Below, piece by piece: positions 16,659 to 25,409 of a stretch of DNA of 64,000 bases. Under the pieces are notes generated by a model. The model had not been told where the DNA came from and searched no databases. It saw only the letters and a list, made by a program, of their open reading frames with translations. The DNA lies in the NCBI GenBank assembly GCA_902362455.1, contig CABIWJ010000001.1, positions 1 to 64,000 of the forward strand, given 5' to 3'. The position numbers and the translations under genes are program-made. The stretch's first letter is position 1; each line of letters opens with the position of its first letter. Source of the DNA: Eubacteriaceae bacterium (GTDB lineage Bacteria; Bacillota; Clostridia; Lachnospirales; Lachnospiraceae).

Positions 16659-17360
16659 TTGGAAGTAATAAAAATTTCTATAAATAATAACTACTTAATA
16701 AATTACATGAATGTTTATGGAGAAAAAACACATGATTATATATCTGCTAATGACTATTCTTTCAATGCAGGAAAAATATATGGCATTATATGCGAGCAAG
16801 GGGCTGGTGGAGAAGGAATTTCTCAAATATTGACTAATAAAGTATCTAATGTCAACACTCAAATATATATTGATGGAATGGAAACTAATAATATAAGTGA
16901 TTTAGCATGGTATGTTGGAAAAACTGTTAAATACGGACGAATAGTCAATAAGGAATTAAGCATTAAAAAAGCATTAGAATTAGCTGTTAAAAAATATAAT
17001 CGTTATAAAGATATTGAAACTATTATAGAGGAATTTCATTTGTCTAGACATAGAATAAATTATGGATTGTCGAATATTGATGTGTGGGAAAAATGGAGAG
17101 CTTCGATTGCTATAGGATATGCAGCACAGAAACAAATATTTTGTTTTCCATGGATGGACTCATTGTATTTTTTTGATTGTATGTTTAATTCATCAGTGTT
17201 TCGTTTTTTTAAAAGAATTACGCAAGATGGTGGAATAATAATTCTTCCCACATCAAGAGAGGAAAATGTAAAACAACTTGCAGATGAAATAGTTAAAATA
17301 CAATGTCCTAGGTTTAAACATTGTATTTCAGATACGGAAAAATTTAAAAAATACTTTTGA
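16659..17360 (+). CDS. Degenerate ABC-ATPase-like protein, possible immunity protein (copy 1)
   Basis: The protein has about 233 residues. It follows the ABC-ATPase plan: YSFNAGKIYGIICEQGAGGE at the place of Walker A, a middle helical part with VKKYNRYKDIETIIEEFHLS, a signature-like DVWEKWRASIAIGYA, then FCFPWMDS at Walker B and GGIIILPTSREENVKQLADE near the H-loop. The Walker A lysine is replaced (GAGGEG rather than GxGKST) and no acidic pair follows Walker B, so ATP hydrolysis is unlikely. No membrane partner lies nearby. TTG 16659 is favoured by the spacing to GAAGGAG; GTG 16647 is the alternative. Function unknown; position suggests immunity. Confidence 0.6.
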   Translation: MEVIKISINNNYLINYMNVYGEKTHDYISANDYSFNAGKIYGIICEQGAGGEGISQILTNKVSNVNTQIYIDGMETNNISDLAWYVGKTVKYGRIVNKELSIKKALELAVKKYNRYKDIETIIEEFHLSRHRINYGLSNIDVWEKWRASIAIGYAAQKQIFCFPWMDSLYFFDCMFNSSVFRFFKRITQDGGIIILPTSREENVKQLADEIVKIQCPRFKHCISDTEKFKKYF

Positions 17361-17429
17361 ATTTTATTGAAAATACTATTGAATATTTGAATGAAAAATT
17401 TACAGATGAAAGAAGGAATGGTGGCAATT

Positions 17430-18158
17430 TTGGAAAGAATAAAATTAGTAATGAAAAATGGAATTATGCATGTGAACAATCATATAGGAGAAAAGTACAT
17501 AGAATTATTAAGTGATAGTGAATTTAGTTTTGAAAAAGGAACAATATATGGAGTAATAGGTGAAAGTGGTGCTGGAGGGGAGACAATCTCATCTTTATTA
17601 TCCGGTAGAATTATTTCGGACAATGCTGGTATTTATTATGACAATATAAAAGCAGATAACAAAGATATACAAAGTAAAGGATGGTATGTTGGAAAAGTAG
17701 AATATTCAGACGGTATATTTCAGAGGGAAATTAGTGTTAAACAGGTAATAAATAAAGCAATAAGAAGATATAATAGGTATGAAAATATAAATGAAGTTAT
17801 ACAGGAATTTGGACTTACACAAGGAAGAGTAGAATATAAACTTTCGAAATATAGTGGAGAAAGATTAAGAGCATCATTAGCGATTGGATATGCGAGTAAT
17901 AAAATAGTTTATTGTTTTCCTTGGATGAATACTGCATATTTCTATGATATAATTTTAAGTTCGGGAGTTTTTCGTTTTTTTAATAAATTAAAAGAAGAAG
18001 GCTGTATAATAATTTTGCCTACTTCTAGAGAAGAGAATGTAAATGGTTTTGTAGACAAGGTAATTAATATTAATAATCCAAAATTTAATTATATATTATC
18101 TGAAAATCAATATTTTATTCAAAACATTAAAAGAGATAATAGGCCTGATTTTTCCTGA
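17430..18158 (+). CDS. Degenerate ABC-ATPase-like protein, possible immunity protein (copy 2)
   Basis: A paralogue of the preceding gene (roughly half the residues identical by eye), about 243 residues. It shows FSFEKGTIYGVIGESGAGGE in place of Walker A, with Gly for Lys again, a better preserved signature (KYSGERLRASLAIGYASN), YCFPWMNTAYF and GCIIILPTSREENVNGFVDK. The stretch GAAGGA-TGGTGGCAATTTTGGAA before both genes is nearly identical, so the duplication includes the translation start; TTG 17430 matches TTG 16659, with ATG 17418 as alternative. Two paralogues in a row are typical of immunity banks that follow diversifying toxins. Confidence 0.6.
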   Translation: MERIKLVMKNGIMHVNNHIGEKYIELLSDSEFSFEKGTIYGVIGESGAGGETISSLLSGRIISDNAGIYYDNIKADNKDIQSKGWYVGKVEYSDGIFQREISVKQVINKAIRRYNRYENINEVIQEFGLTQGRVEYKLSKYSGERLRASLAIGYASNKIVYCFPWMNTAYFYDIILSSGVFRFFNKLKEEGCIIILPTSREENVNGFVDKVININNPKFNYILSENQYFIQNIKRDNRPDFS

Positions 18159-18317
18159 TGATTTTATTCTGGAAGAAAATTATTATGAAACAATAAAATT
18201 TAATGATTGGACGATAGATTGCTAATAGTCGTTATAAAAGGAGAAAATAAGCATTGGTCTTGCATAAGGTGGTACATTCACAGCTATTGCTGACTAAAAC
18301 TGACGGAGGCTGAAAGC

Positions 18318-18827
18318 ATGGTTAGAGTGTTATGCATTGGATTGTATAATGGAGAAGGAAAATTTATTAAAGAACAATGGAAATGTTTTATAAAATGGTG
18401 CAGAATAGAATGTAATAAAATAGTCATTTACTCGCCAATGACTTATAACACAGTCCGTTCTAAATTCTTGTCATATTGCAATATTAGTGTGTTGAAGAAA
18501 CCAGATGAATCATTAGATGTTTATACGTATGAAATCAATATAATAGATAGTGAATTTTGGAATTATATTGAAGATTTTAATTTTAATATTGATATAATAG
18601 ATAATATTTCTTACATATTTTTTTTCAGTAGTGAAAAAAATATTGCATCACTACAAATAGTTGATTTTGAGAATTATTTATTGATTGAAGAACCAATTGC
18701 TCATCAAGAAAAATTGTTATTAAACGAAATGTTGATACAGGAGAATATTCGATTATGTATTAATGGGAAAGCGGATGTTGATGAATTATTGCAAGAAGAA
18801 AGTTGGGAGCCACTGGGAAAACTATAA
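18318..18827 (+). CDS. Unknown protein at the end of the toxin island, possible immunity protein
   Basis: The protein has 169 residues and starts at ATG 18318, with CGGAGG at 18303-18308. It reads MVRVLCIGLYNGEGKFIKEQ, then aromatic-rich strands (SEFWNYIEDFNFNIDIIDNI, SYIFFFSSEKN) and a C-terminal helix with LIQENIRLCINGKADVDELL. No signal. About 75 bases upstream, AAAAGGAGAAAAT-type sequence is shared with 1631-1643, a remnant of another immunity start. Unrecognised. Confidence 0.5.
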   Translation: MVRVLCIGLYNGEGKFIKEQWKCFIKWCRIECNKIVIYSPMTYNTVRSKFLSYCNISVLKKPDESLDVYTYEINIIDSEFWNYIEDFNFNIDIIDNISYIFFFSSEKNIASLQIVDFENYLLIEEPIAHQEKLLLNEMLIQENIRLCINGKADVDELLQEESWEPLGKL

Positions 18828-19353
18828 TATAGAGTCATTTAGTAAAGGCAAATAAATGTACCCAGGATATTTTCAAGAGGATTATACTGATTTAAATAGT
18901 AAATGGAGTAACAAGTGTAGAGGGCAACGCTTAGAATGGAGATGGTTCGGGAGAAGAAGTAAAAATGATAAAAAGTTTTGTTTTTAAAGACGAATGGAAT
19001 GAAAGAATCATCTTAGAAATTGTGGCACAAAGTGTTAAATATGATGATTGAGCTAGAATATGATTTATATAATGTAGTGGTTGAATGTTTTGAATTGTAC
19101 AACCTAAAAATATGAATGTATTTGATAAGAATGAAAATGCTTCAGATAAATCATCACAATCCCGCAAATATACATTGCCCCCACCTATAAATTATGATAT
19201 TATTGCGTTATACTGAACATAAAAATAACAGGTATTAAAAAGTTCTTTTTATTAGAAGTATTATATCTGAAAGAAATATAAAAGAAATTATAAAAGAAAT
19301 ATATTAGAGAGAAACATATCTGGAAAAATATATCAGAAAGGTGTGTTGATATT
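18828..19353. other. Degenerate boundary between toxin island and core chromosome
   Basis: Only scraps: ATG 18965 opens MIKSFVFKDEWNERIILEIV and stops after 25 codons; near 19110-19215 another frame reads ENASDKSSQSRKYTLPPP. These look like the ends of lost immunity or toxin genes. GAAAGGTG at 19336-19343 is the ribosome binding site of the next gene. No promoter could be assigned confidently. Confidence 0.4.
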
Positions 19354-21348
19354 ATGGAATTTGGAAAAGGCTATTGGAAGACATTTAGTGCAGGTGTGGA
19401 GAGAGAATGGGTAATAACTAATGGAATCGGTGGTTATTGTGGAAGTACAATAATTAATGCGTGTGCAAGAATGCATCATGCATATCTGGTAGCAAGTCTG
19501 CATGCACCGGTAGAACGTTATGCGGTTTTGAATAAAATAGATGAGTCGATAACAATAGGGGACAAGACATATTCATTTGCTACGAACCAGAGACCAGGTG
19601 GTTGGAATGAAGAGGGACAGAAATATTTACAGAGATTTGTATATGATGAATTACCACATTTCGTATATCAGGCTGAGGGTACATTTATAAATAAGACATT
19701 GTCATTCGAATGGGAGAAGAATACAATTGCGATTGGCTATGATATTATGAATGGTGCAAAAGAGGCTGTATATGAGATAACTCCATTCTTTACATACAGA
19801 GACCATAGTTCAAGAGTTGAGAAATCAGACCTTAAATTCAAGACAGAACTGACAGGTAAAAAGACATTAGAATTAGTACCTAAGAAGAATAAAGATGTTA
19901 CTATTAAATTCTATGCAAGTAATGGTAAATTCGTTGAAAATGAAGAAAAATACGACCATGATATGGAACTTCAGACAGAAATCAATACAGGTGGCGAACC
20001 AATTAATAACAGCTATACACCATATAAAGTTGTAGTTAAGTTAGCACCATTTGAACATAAGAAAATATCTGTAATCTGTTCTATTGAGAAGAAATTCGAA
20101 AAAGATGCATTTGTAACGATTGAAAAGGGAATGGAAAGAATTAAGAAGATAAAGGAAAATGCTGGATATACAGATGAGTTTGCTAATTCTTTAGTTCAGG
20201 CAGCAGACCAGTTTGTTGTAAGAAGAGAATCAACAGGAAATAAGACAATTATGGCAGGTTACCCATGGTTTACAGACTGGGGCAGAGATACAATGATTGC
20301 GTTACAAGGGCTTACATTGTCGACAAAACGTTTTAATGATACAAGAGAAATACTTAAATCATTTGCTAAATATGTTGATAAAGGACTTGTTCCTAATGTA
20401 TTTCCGGATGCAGGCTTAAAGCCATTCTATAATACCGCAGATGCTTCAATGTGGTATTTCTATTCGGTTGATAAATACCTGGAATATACAGGCAATGAAG
20501 AAGATTATGAATTTATCAGAGAAGAAATATATGCTAAACTCGAGGAAATAATTCATTTCTACAGCACTAAGACAGATTTCTCAATATATATGGAAGACGA
20601 TGGACTTATTCACGCAGGCGGCGGATATGACCAGGTTACATGGATGGATGTAAGAGTAGGAACATGGGTAGTTACTCCAAGACATGGTAAACCTGTAGAG
20701 ATAAATGCTTTATGGTACAATGCTTTGCGTGTAATGGAGAAGTTAAGCAAGCGTTTTGGTACAATTTCAGAATATGGAAAGACTTCAGAAGAATATGCTA
20801 AGATGGCAGAGAAAGCAAAAGAGTCATTTAATAAAGAATTCTGGAATAAAGAAGATAAGTGCCTGTATGATGTGGTAGATGGTAACGTTGGAGATGCTAA
20901 GATTAGACCAAACCAGATATATGCAGTTTCACTTCCTTATACAATGTTAGATGAGAAGAAGAGTAAAGCAGTTGTAGAGAAAGTTATAAGTGAACTTTAT
21001 GCAACATATGGACTTAGAACTCTTTCTAAAGATGATGCAGAATACCAGCCTTATTATAAAGGTAAGCTTCATGACAGAGATGCGGCATATCATCAGGGAA
21101 CAACATGGGCATATCCTTTAGGGGCTTTGATTACTGCATACTTAAAGGTATTTGGTAAGAATGACGAGACAAAGGCATATGCACTTCATATGATAGAGCC
21201 ATTAAAAGACCATTTAAGAGATGGCTGTGTTGGTTCGATTGCAGAGATATTCGATGGAAATGAGCCAAATATTTCAAGAGGCGCATACGCACAGGCATGG
21301 AGTGTCGGTGAAATCTTAAGAGCCTATACAGAAGATATTTTGGGATAA
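19354..21348 (+). CDS. Glycogen debranching enzyme (amylo-alpha-1,6-glucosidase, GDE_C type)
   Basis: The protein has 664 residues and is cytoplasmic. It hydrolyses alpha-1,6 branch stubs in glycogen or limit dextrins. The N-terminal domain starts REWVITNGIGGYCGSTIINA (residues 18-37), typical of the archaeal/bacterial short debranching enzymes. The C-terminal (alpha/alpha)6 barrel shows WFTDWGRDTMIALQGL (about 304), DASMWYFYSV, GGYDQVTWMD, and HDRDAAYHQGTTWAYP (about 572), which hold the acidic catalytic residues. Length is normal for the family. It marks the start of the stable chromosome; the next gene begins 20 bases downstream. Confidence 0.93.
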   Translation: MEFGKGYWKTFSAGVEREWVITNGIGGYCGSTIINACARMHHAYLVASLHAPVERYAVLNKIDESITIGDKTYSFATNQRPGGWNEEGQKYLQRFVYDELPHFVYQAEGTFINKTLSFEWEKNTIAIGYDIMNGAKEAVYEITPFFTYRDHSSRVEKSDLKFKTELTGKKTLELVPKKNKDVTIKFYASNGKFVENEEKYDHDMELQTEINTGGEPINNSYTPYKVVVKLAPFEHKKISVICSIEKKFEKDAFVTIEKGMERIKKIKENAGYTDEFANSLVQAADQFVVRRESTGNKTIMAGYPWFTDWGRDTMIALQGLTLSTKRFNDTREILKSFAKYVDKGLVPNVFPDAGLKPFYNTADASMWYFYSVDKYLEYTGNEEDYEFIREEIYAKLEEIIHFYSTKTDFSIYMEDDGLIHAGGGYDQVTWMDVRVGTWVVTPRHGKPVEINALWYNALRVMEKLSKRFGTISEYGKTSEEYAKMAEKAKESFNKEFWNKEDKCLYDVVDGNVGDAKIRPNQIYAVSLPYTMLDEKKSKAVVEKVISELYATYGLRTLSKDDAEYQPYYKGKLHDRDAAYHQGTTWAYPLGALITAYLKVFGKNDETKAYALHMIEPLKDHLRDGCVGSIAEIFDGNEPNISRGAYAQAWSVGEILRAYTEDILG

Positions 21349-21368
21349 ATAGAGAAAGGACAATTTCA

Positions 21369-22541
21369 GTGGAAACAATATTACGTGATGAATTAATTAA
21401 ATATATGGATAGAAATCTTATAAGAGTAATTGTAAGTAATCCCAGAGACAAAGATGGAATCAGCAAGATAAAGGTAAGAGCAGTTCTTATTAATTCAGAG
21501 CTTATGTTTCAGGCAACGGAATATGTTGGTAATCAGGTACTTCACCACAATTATACATCTACTGAAATTGCATCCTATCTTGATAATATGATTACGAACA
21601 GCTTCAAGCAATGCGAGATAGTTACTAATGATATTGTCGCAAATATCTTAGTTAGTAAAAAGGGCAAGATAACGATTAACAGAAAGAAGTCGGCTGCCAG
21701 ATTAATAGAGTCAAAATCGGTAAAGGTAAATGACCTGAGTCATAACAGGACGAAGCATTATATTCTTGAAGAGGGAATACCTGTACCATTTCTGATAGAT
21801 TTAGGTGTAATGAATACAAAGGGTGATGTGCTAAAACCCCGTTATGATAAATTCAGACAGATTAACAGATTCTTGGAATTTGTAAAGGATATAGTAAGAG
21901 AGCTGCCAAGGAACAGGGAAATCAATATAATTGATTTTGGTTGTGGAAAGAGCTATCTTACTTTTGCTATATATTATTATCTGCGTGAATTGTGTGGATT
22001 AGATGTCAGAATAACAGGTCTTGATTTGAAGAAAGATGTTATTAATAAATGTAATCAGTTAAGTGAGAAATATGGCTATGACAAGCTGATTTTCAAATTA
22101 GGCGATATTGCTGATTATGAGGGACAGAATAATGTCGATATGGTTGTGACATTGCACGCCTGTGATACTGCGACAGATTATGCATTATATAAAGCAGTAA
22201 GCTGGAATGCGAAAGTTATTCTGTCAGTACCATGTTGTCAGCATGAGATAAATAAACAGATTAAAAATGAGATGATGTCTCCGGTACTTAATTATGGAAT
22301 ACTTAAAGACAGAATGTCTGCGATAATGACAGATGCCATCAGGGCTGAAGTGCTTAAGATTAAGGGATATCATACAGAGATTTTAGAATTTATAGATATG
22401 GAGCATACTCCTAAGAACCTGCTTATAAGGGCAGTGAAAAATAAAGTTAAAGACATAGATAACAATACAGAAAGAGAAGCTCTTGACAGAATGATTAAAG
22501 AGTTTAATATAACACCAACTATAGTCAAGTTATTATTATAG
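21369..22541 (+). CDS. Class I SAM-dependent methyltransferase (Methyltransf_32 type)
   Basis: The protein has 390 residues and starts at GTG 21369, 20 bases after the debranching enzyme, probably in one transcript. The SAM-binding motif I is IIDFGCGKSYLTFAIYYYL (about 187-205), followed by ITGLDLKKDV, VVTLHACDTATDYALY and VILSVPCCQHEINKQIK. This set (DFGCGKGYLT, HACDxATD, PCCQHE) defines a family of uncharacterised methyltransferases in clostridia; the substrate is unknown. The first 150 residues are a separate alpha/beta region. Confidence 0.88.
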   Translation: METILRDELIKYMDRNLIRVIVSNPRDKDGISKIKVRAVLINSELMFQATEYVGNQVLHHNYTSTEIASYLDNMITNSFKQCEIVTNDIVANILVSKKGKITINRKKSAARLIESKSVKVNDLSHNRTKHYILEEGIPVPFLIDLGVMNTKGDVLKPRYDKFRQINRFLEFVKDIVRELPRNREINIIDFGCGKSYLTFAIYYYLRELCGLDVRITGLDLKKDVINKCNQLSEKYGYDKLIFKLGDIADYEGQNNVDMVVTLHACDTATDYALYKAVSWNAKVILSVPCCQHEINKQIKNEMMSPVLNYGILKDRMSAIMTDAIRAEVLKIKGYHTEILEFIDMEHTPKNLLIRAVKNKVKDIDNNTEREALDRMIKEFNITPTIVKLLL

Positions 22542-22583
22542 TGTACCTGCAAATAGTAGGAAGTGCGATAAGTAGCTTGAAAG

Positions 22584-22743
22584 TGGAGAAAAGTGTGAAA
22601 AATACAGATTGATATCTGATTTTTCACACAGCTAAATATGTTGCAGGCACCACATTTAGTATTTATCGCAGAGCCAAATCTGACATTTGGCTCGCGGTTC
22701 CTCCGTCACTATGTGCCTGCGGAATGGAGATTAGTGTGAAAAA
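22584..22743. repeat. Palindromic element flanked by copies of the downstream start site
   Basis: TGGAG-N4-GTGTGAAAAA occurs at 22584-22602 and again at 22725-22743, where it is the ribosome binding site and start of the next gene. Right after the first copy its inverse, ATTTTTCACAC (22619-22629), makes a strong hairpin. Further inside are AGCCAAAT/ATTTGGCT and GCAGGCAC/GTGCCTGC pairs. It could end transcription of the methyltransferase operon. Confidence 0.65.
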
Positions 22744-25306
22744 CATAATTAACAAATTTGTGATTCTGCTGCTTGTATTTGCGGTAGTAATAGGGATATA
22801 TTTTTTCATAAACAGAGATAAGAAAGAAGACAAGAATATAATTATGGGAGAACCAACTCTTCCTACCATATCATTTATGGCATCAGGAGAGACCTCCAGC
22901 GCTAACGATATTGAGGTAAATGAGTTATTCGGATATACGACAGAGATGGAGACTAAGTATATGCGTGATACCATTACACCTATTAACGATGAGAGAAAAA
23001 TTACTGTAAGAGTAAATAACCATGAAAATGTGGTAATGGGTGCAGAATTTGAAGTAAGAACCTTAGATTGTGAAAGACTTATTGAGAAAACTGAGGTTAA
23101 AGCAGAAAATATCAAGACAGATGGAGATTACACTAACATTGATATTCAGTTAGATAATATGATAGAAGCTGACACAGAATATTATCTGGTTATTAGACTT
23201 ACAACAGACAGAAATGAAAATGTGTATTTCTATACACGTATTAAGCAGCTTACAGAGAATCATTGTAAGGAAGAGATGGAATTTGCAAAGAAATTCAGTG
23301 CTTCAACATTTAGTGATACAGAATCAGAGAATATAATTAATTATCTTGAAACAAATGCTTCGGAGGATAATTCGAATTTCGGAAAGGTAAATATCCACTC
23401 AAGCTATAAACAGATTACGTGGGGCGATTTAAAGCCTGAGAAGGTAACTAATCCGGTTGTCAGAGTACAGGAGATATTAGGAGATATAGGTTGTTATAAA
23501 TTAGTATATAAGATAAAGGCATTAAATGATTATGATGCATACCAGTATTATACTGTTACTGAATTCTTCAGGGTGAAATGGACAAGCAGCGAGATTTATC
23601 TGTTAGATTATGAGCGTACAATGAACCAGATATTTGATGCAAATAATCAGAATATTTCGGCATACAGAATTAATCTTGGAATCTCAGAGAATTCAGATGT
23701 CGGGTTTAAATCAAGTGATGATACGAGCTATATTGCATTTGCCAAGGAAAACGGTCTGTGGCTTATGGATATAGGTGAGAATAAAGTATATTCGTTATTT
23801 GCATTTGAAGAGGTGGAGACAGCGGATATAAGAGATACTAATAATGATAATGATTTTCAGGTAGTATCTGTGGATAACGATGGAAATGTTAAATTCATTG
23901 TGTATGGTTATATGAATCGTGGTGAGCATGAGGGAATGGTCGGTGTGAGTCTGTATGAATATAATCATAAGAAGAATCTTGTGGAAGAGAAGATATTTAT
24001 TCCGTTTACAAGGAAATTTGATATTCTGAAACAGACAATGGGCAGATTATCTTATGTAAATGACAAGGATATAATGTATGTAATGTTAAGTGACAGCGTG
24101 TATTCGATTGATTTGACCGGTAGTGAATATGTACAGGTTATTTCGAATCTTAAGGAAGATAATTATGCTGTTAACAGTAATGGTAATATCGTTGCATGGG
24201 AAACTGATGGCAGTGATAAGGGCAGCAGTTCTGTGAAAATGCTTAATCTTGAAAATGGTGAAGAATGTGAGATAAAGGCAGAAGATGGCCATAAACTTAA
24301 GGTGTTAGGCTTTTTAGGTGATGATATGGTATATGGCGATGCCCTTGAAAGCGACATTATAACAGATAATAATGGTAATGTTACGGTCGGAATGAACAAG
24401 GTTATAATAGCAGATATTAAGGGAGAAGAATTAAAGAGCTATAGTAAAGAAGGCTACTATATATCAGGTGCTGATGTATCAGATAATATGGTGAATTTAA
24501 CAAGAGTACAGAAAACACCTGATGGCAACACTTATGTTAAATCAAGTGACTATCAGATATTCGGTAATGAGGAAGAAGATACAAGCGTGGTATCATCAGG
24601 TATTATAACAACAGATTTAAAGAAGAAAGAAGTTGTTATATCATTTGTTAAGAAAGTAACGACTTCAAATCAGCTTAAATCCCTCTATCCTAAGGAAATT
24701 CGTTTTAGCGAGACTAATTCACTAAGTATTCGTGAGCTTATAAATGGCGGGGATAAATATTATGTGTATGGACAGGGCAAAATGCAGTCAGTTTCAGATA
24801 ATGTATCTGATGCCATTATAGCAGCAGATAGGACAGCAGGCGTGGTTATCAGCGAAAGTGGCGACTATGTATGGGCAAGAATGAGTAAACCAACCCAGTA
24901 TGAATTGACAGACGTGGCATTTACCGGAACTGCCGAGAGCGGCAATAGTACGGCACAGTTAGCATTATGTGTTCAGGCAATACTTATGCATAATGGTGTA
25001 AATACAGATGTAGCATCAGAACTTGCCGGTGGTAAGACTTCAGTTCAGATTATTAATGAAAAGATTTCTAATAAAACGGGATTAGACCTGACGGGCTGCT
25101 CACTTAGTGAGGTTTTATATTATGTATGGAACGGACAGCCGGTGCTTGCATCAACTGACGGAACTAATTATGTACTTATTGTCGGATATGATTTCTACAA
25201 TGTTGTAATGCTTAATCCGGTAACAGGCCAGACCTATAAAATGGGGCAGGATGAGGCAGGAGCAATGTTTGATAATACAGGTAATAAATTCATTGCAATT
25301 AAATAA
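22736..25306 (+). CDS. Membrane-anchored extracellular protein with C39-like end
   Basis: The protein has about 856 residues. GTG 22736 (GGAG 6 bases upstream) is chosen; an ATG 12 bases upstream overlaps the ribosome binding site. One N-terminal membrane segment (IINKFVILLLVFAVVIGIYF) anchors a long extracytoplasmic part: a strand-rich domain (about 80-180), a beta-propeller-like region (about 320-640), and a final 130 residues reading STAQLALCVQAILMHNG, SLSEVLYYVWNGQPVLASTD, YVLIVGYDFYNVVMLNP. The last part resembles a C39-type papain-like domain: Cys, then GxDxYN at the His position, but VGYDFYN lacks the His, so it is probably not a protease. Function unknown. Confidence 0.7.
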   Translation: MKNIINKFVILLLVFAVVIGIYFFINRDKKEDKNIIMGEPTLPTISFMASGETSSANDIEVNELFGYTTEMETKYMRDTITPINDERKITVRVNNHENVVMGAEFEVRTLDCERLIEKTEVKAENIKTDGDYTNIDIQLDNMIEADTEYYLVIRLTTDRNENVYFYTRIKQLTENHCKEEMEFAKKFSASTFSDTESENIINYLETNASEDNSNFGKVNIHSSYKQITWGDLKPEKVTNPVVRVQEILGDIGCYKLVYKIKALNDYDAYQYYTVTEFFRVKWTSSEIYLLDYERTMNQIFDANNQNISAYRINLGISENSDVGFKSSDDTSYIAFAKENGLWLMDIGENKVYSLFAFEEVETADIRDTNNDNDFQVVSVDNDGNVKFIVYGYMNRGEHEGMVGVSLYEYNHKKNLVEEKIFIPFTRKFDILKQTMGRLSYVNDKDIMYVMLSDSVYSIDLTGSEYVQVISNLKEDNYAVNSNGNIVAWETDGSDKGSSSVKMLNLENGEECEIKAEDGHKLKVLGFLGDDMVYGDALESDIITDNNGNVTVGMNKVIIADIKGEELKSYSKEGYYISGADVSDNMVNLTRVQKTPDGNTYVKSSDYQIFGNEEEDTSVVSSGIITTDLKKKEVVISFVKKVTTSNQLKSLYPKEIRFSETNSLSIRELINGGDKYYVYGQGKMQSVSDNVSDAIIAADRTAGVVISESGDYVWARMSKPTQYELTDVAFTGTAESGNSTAQLALCVQAILMHNGVNTDVASELAGGKTSVQIINEKISNKTGLDLTGCSLSEVLYYVWNGQPVLASTDGTNYVLIVGYDFYNVVMLNPVTGQTYKMGQDEAGAMFDNTGNKFIAIK

Positions 25307-25324
25307 ATGCCTGACATTCACTTG

Positions 25325-25353
25325 TTGATATTATATTTTTATTATGATATTAT
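25325..25353 (+). promoter_or_regulatory. Sigma-A-type promoter
   Basis: TTGATA, 17-base spacer, TATTAT, about 55 bases before the next start codon. Confidence 0.5.
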
Positions 25354-25409
25354 GTAAGTATTCGGGCAGAGTTATGAATTGCAAAATAATATATAGAAGG
25401 TATTAACTG

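Noticed and set aside
1..18827. Prophage or integrative element as explanation for the AT-rich gene-poor island
   Set aside because: No integrase, phage structural, replication or conjugation gene is present; Rhs cassettes and immunity genes explain the content. The only mobile element is the IS110.
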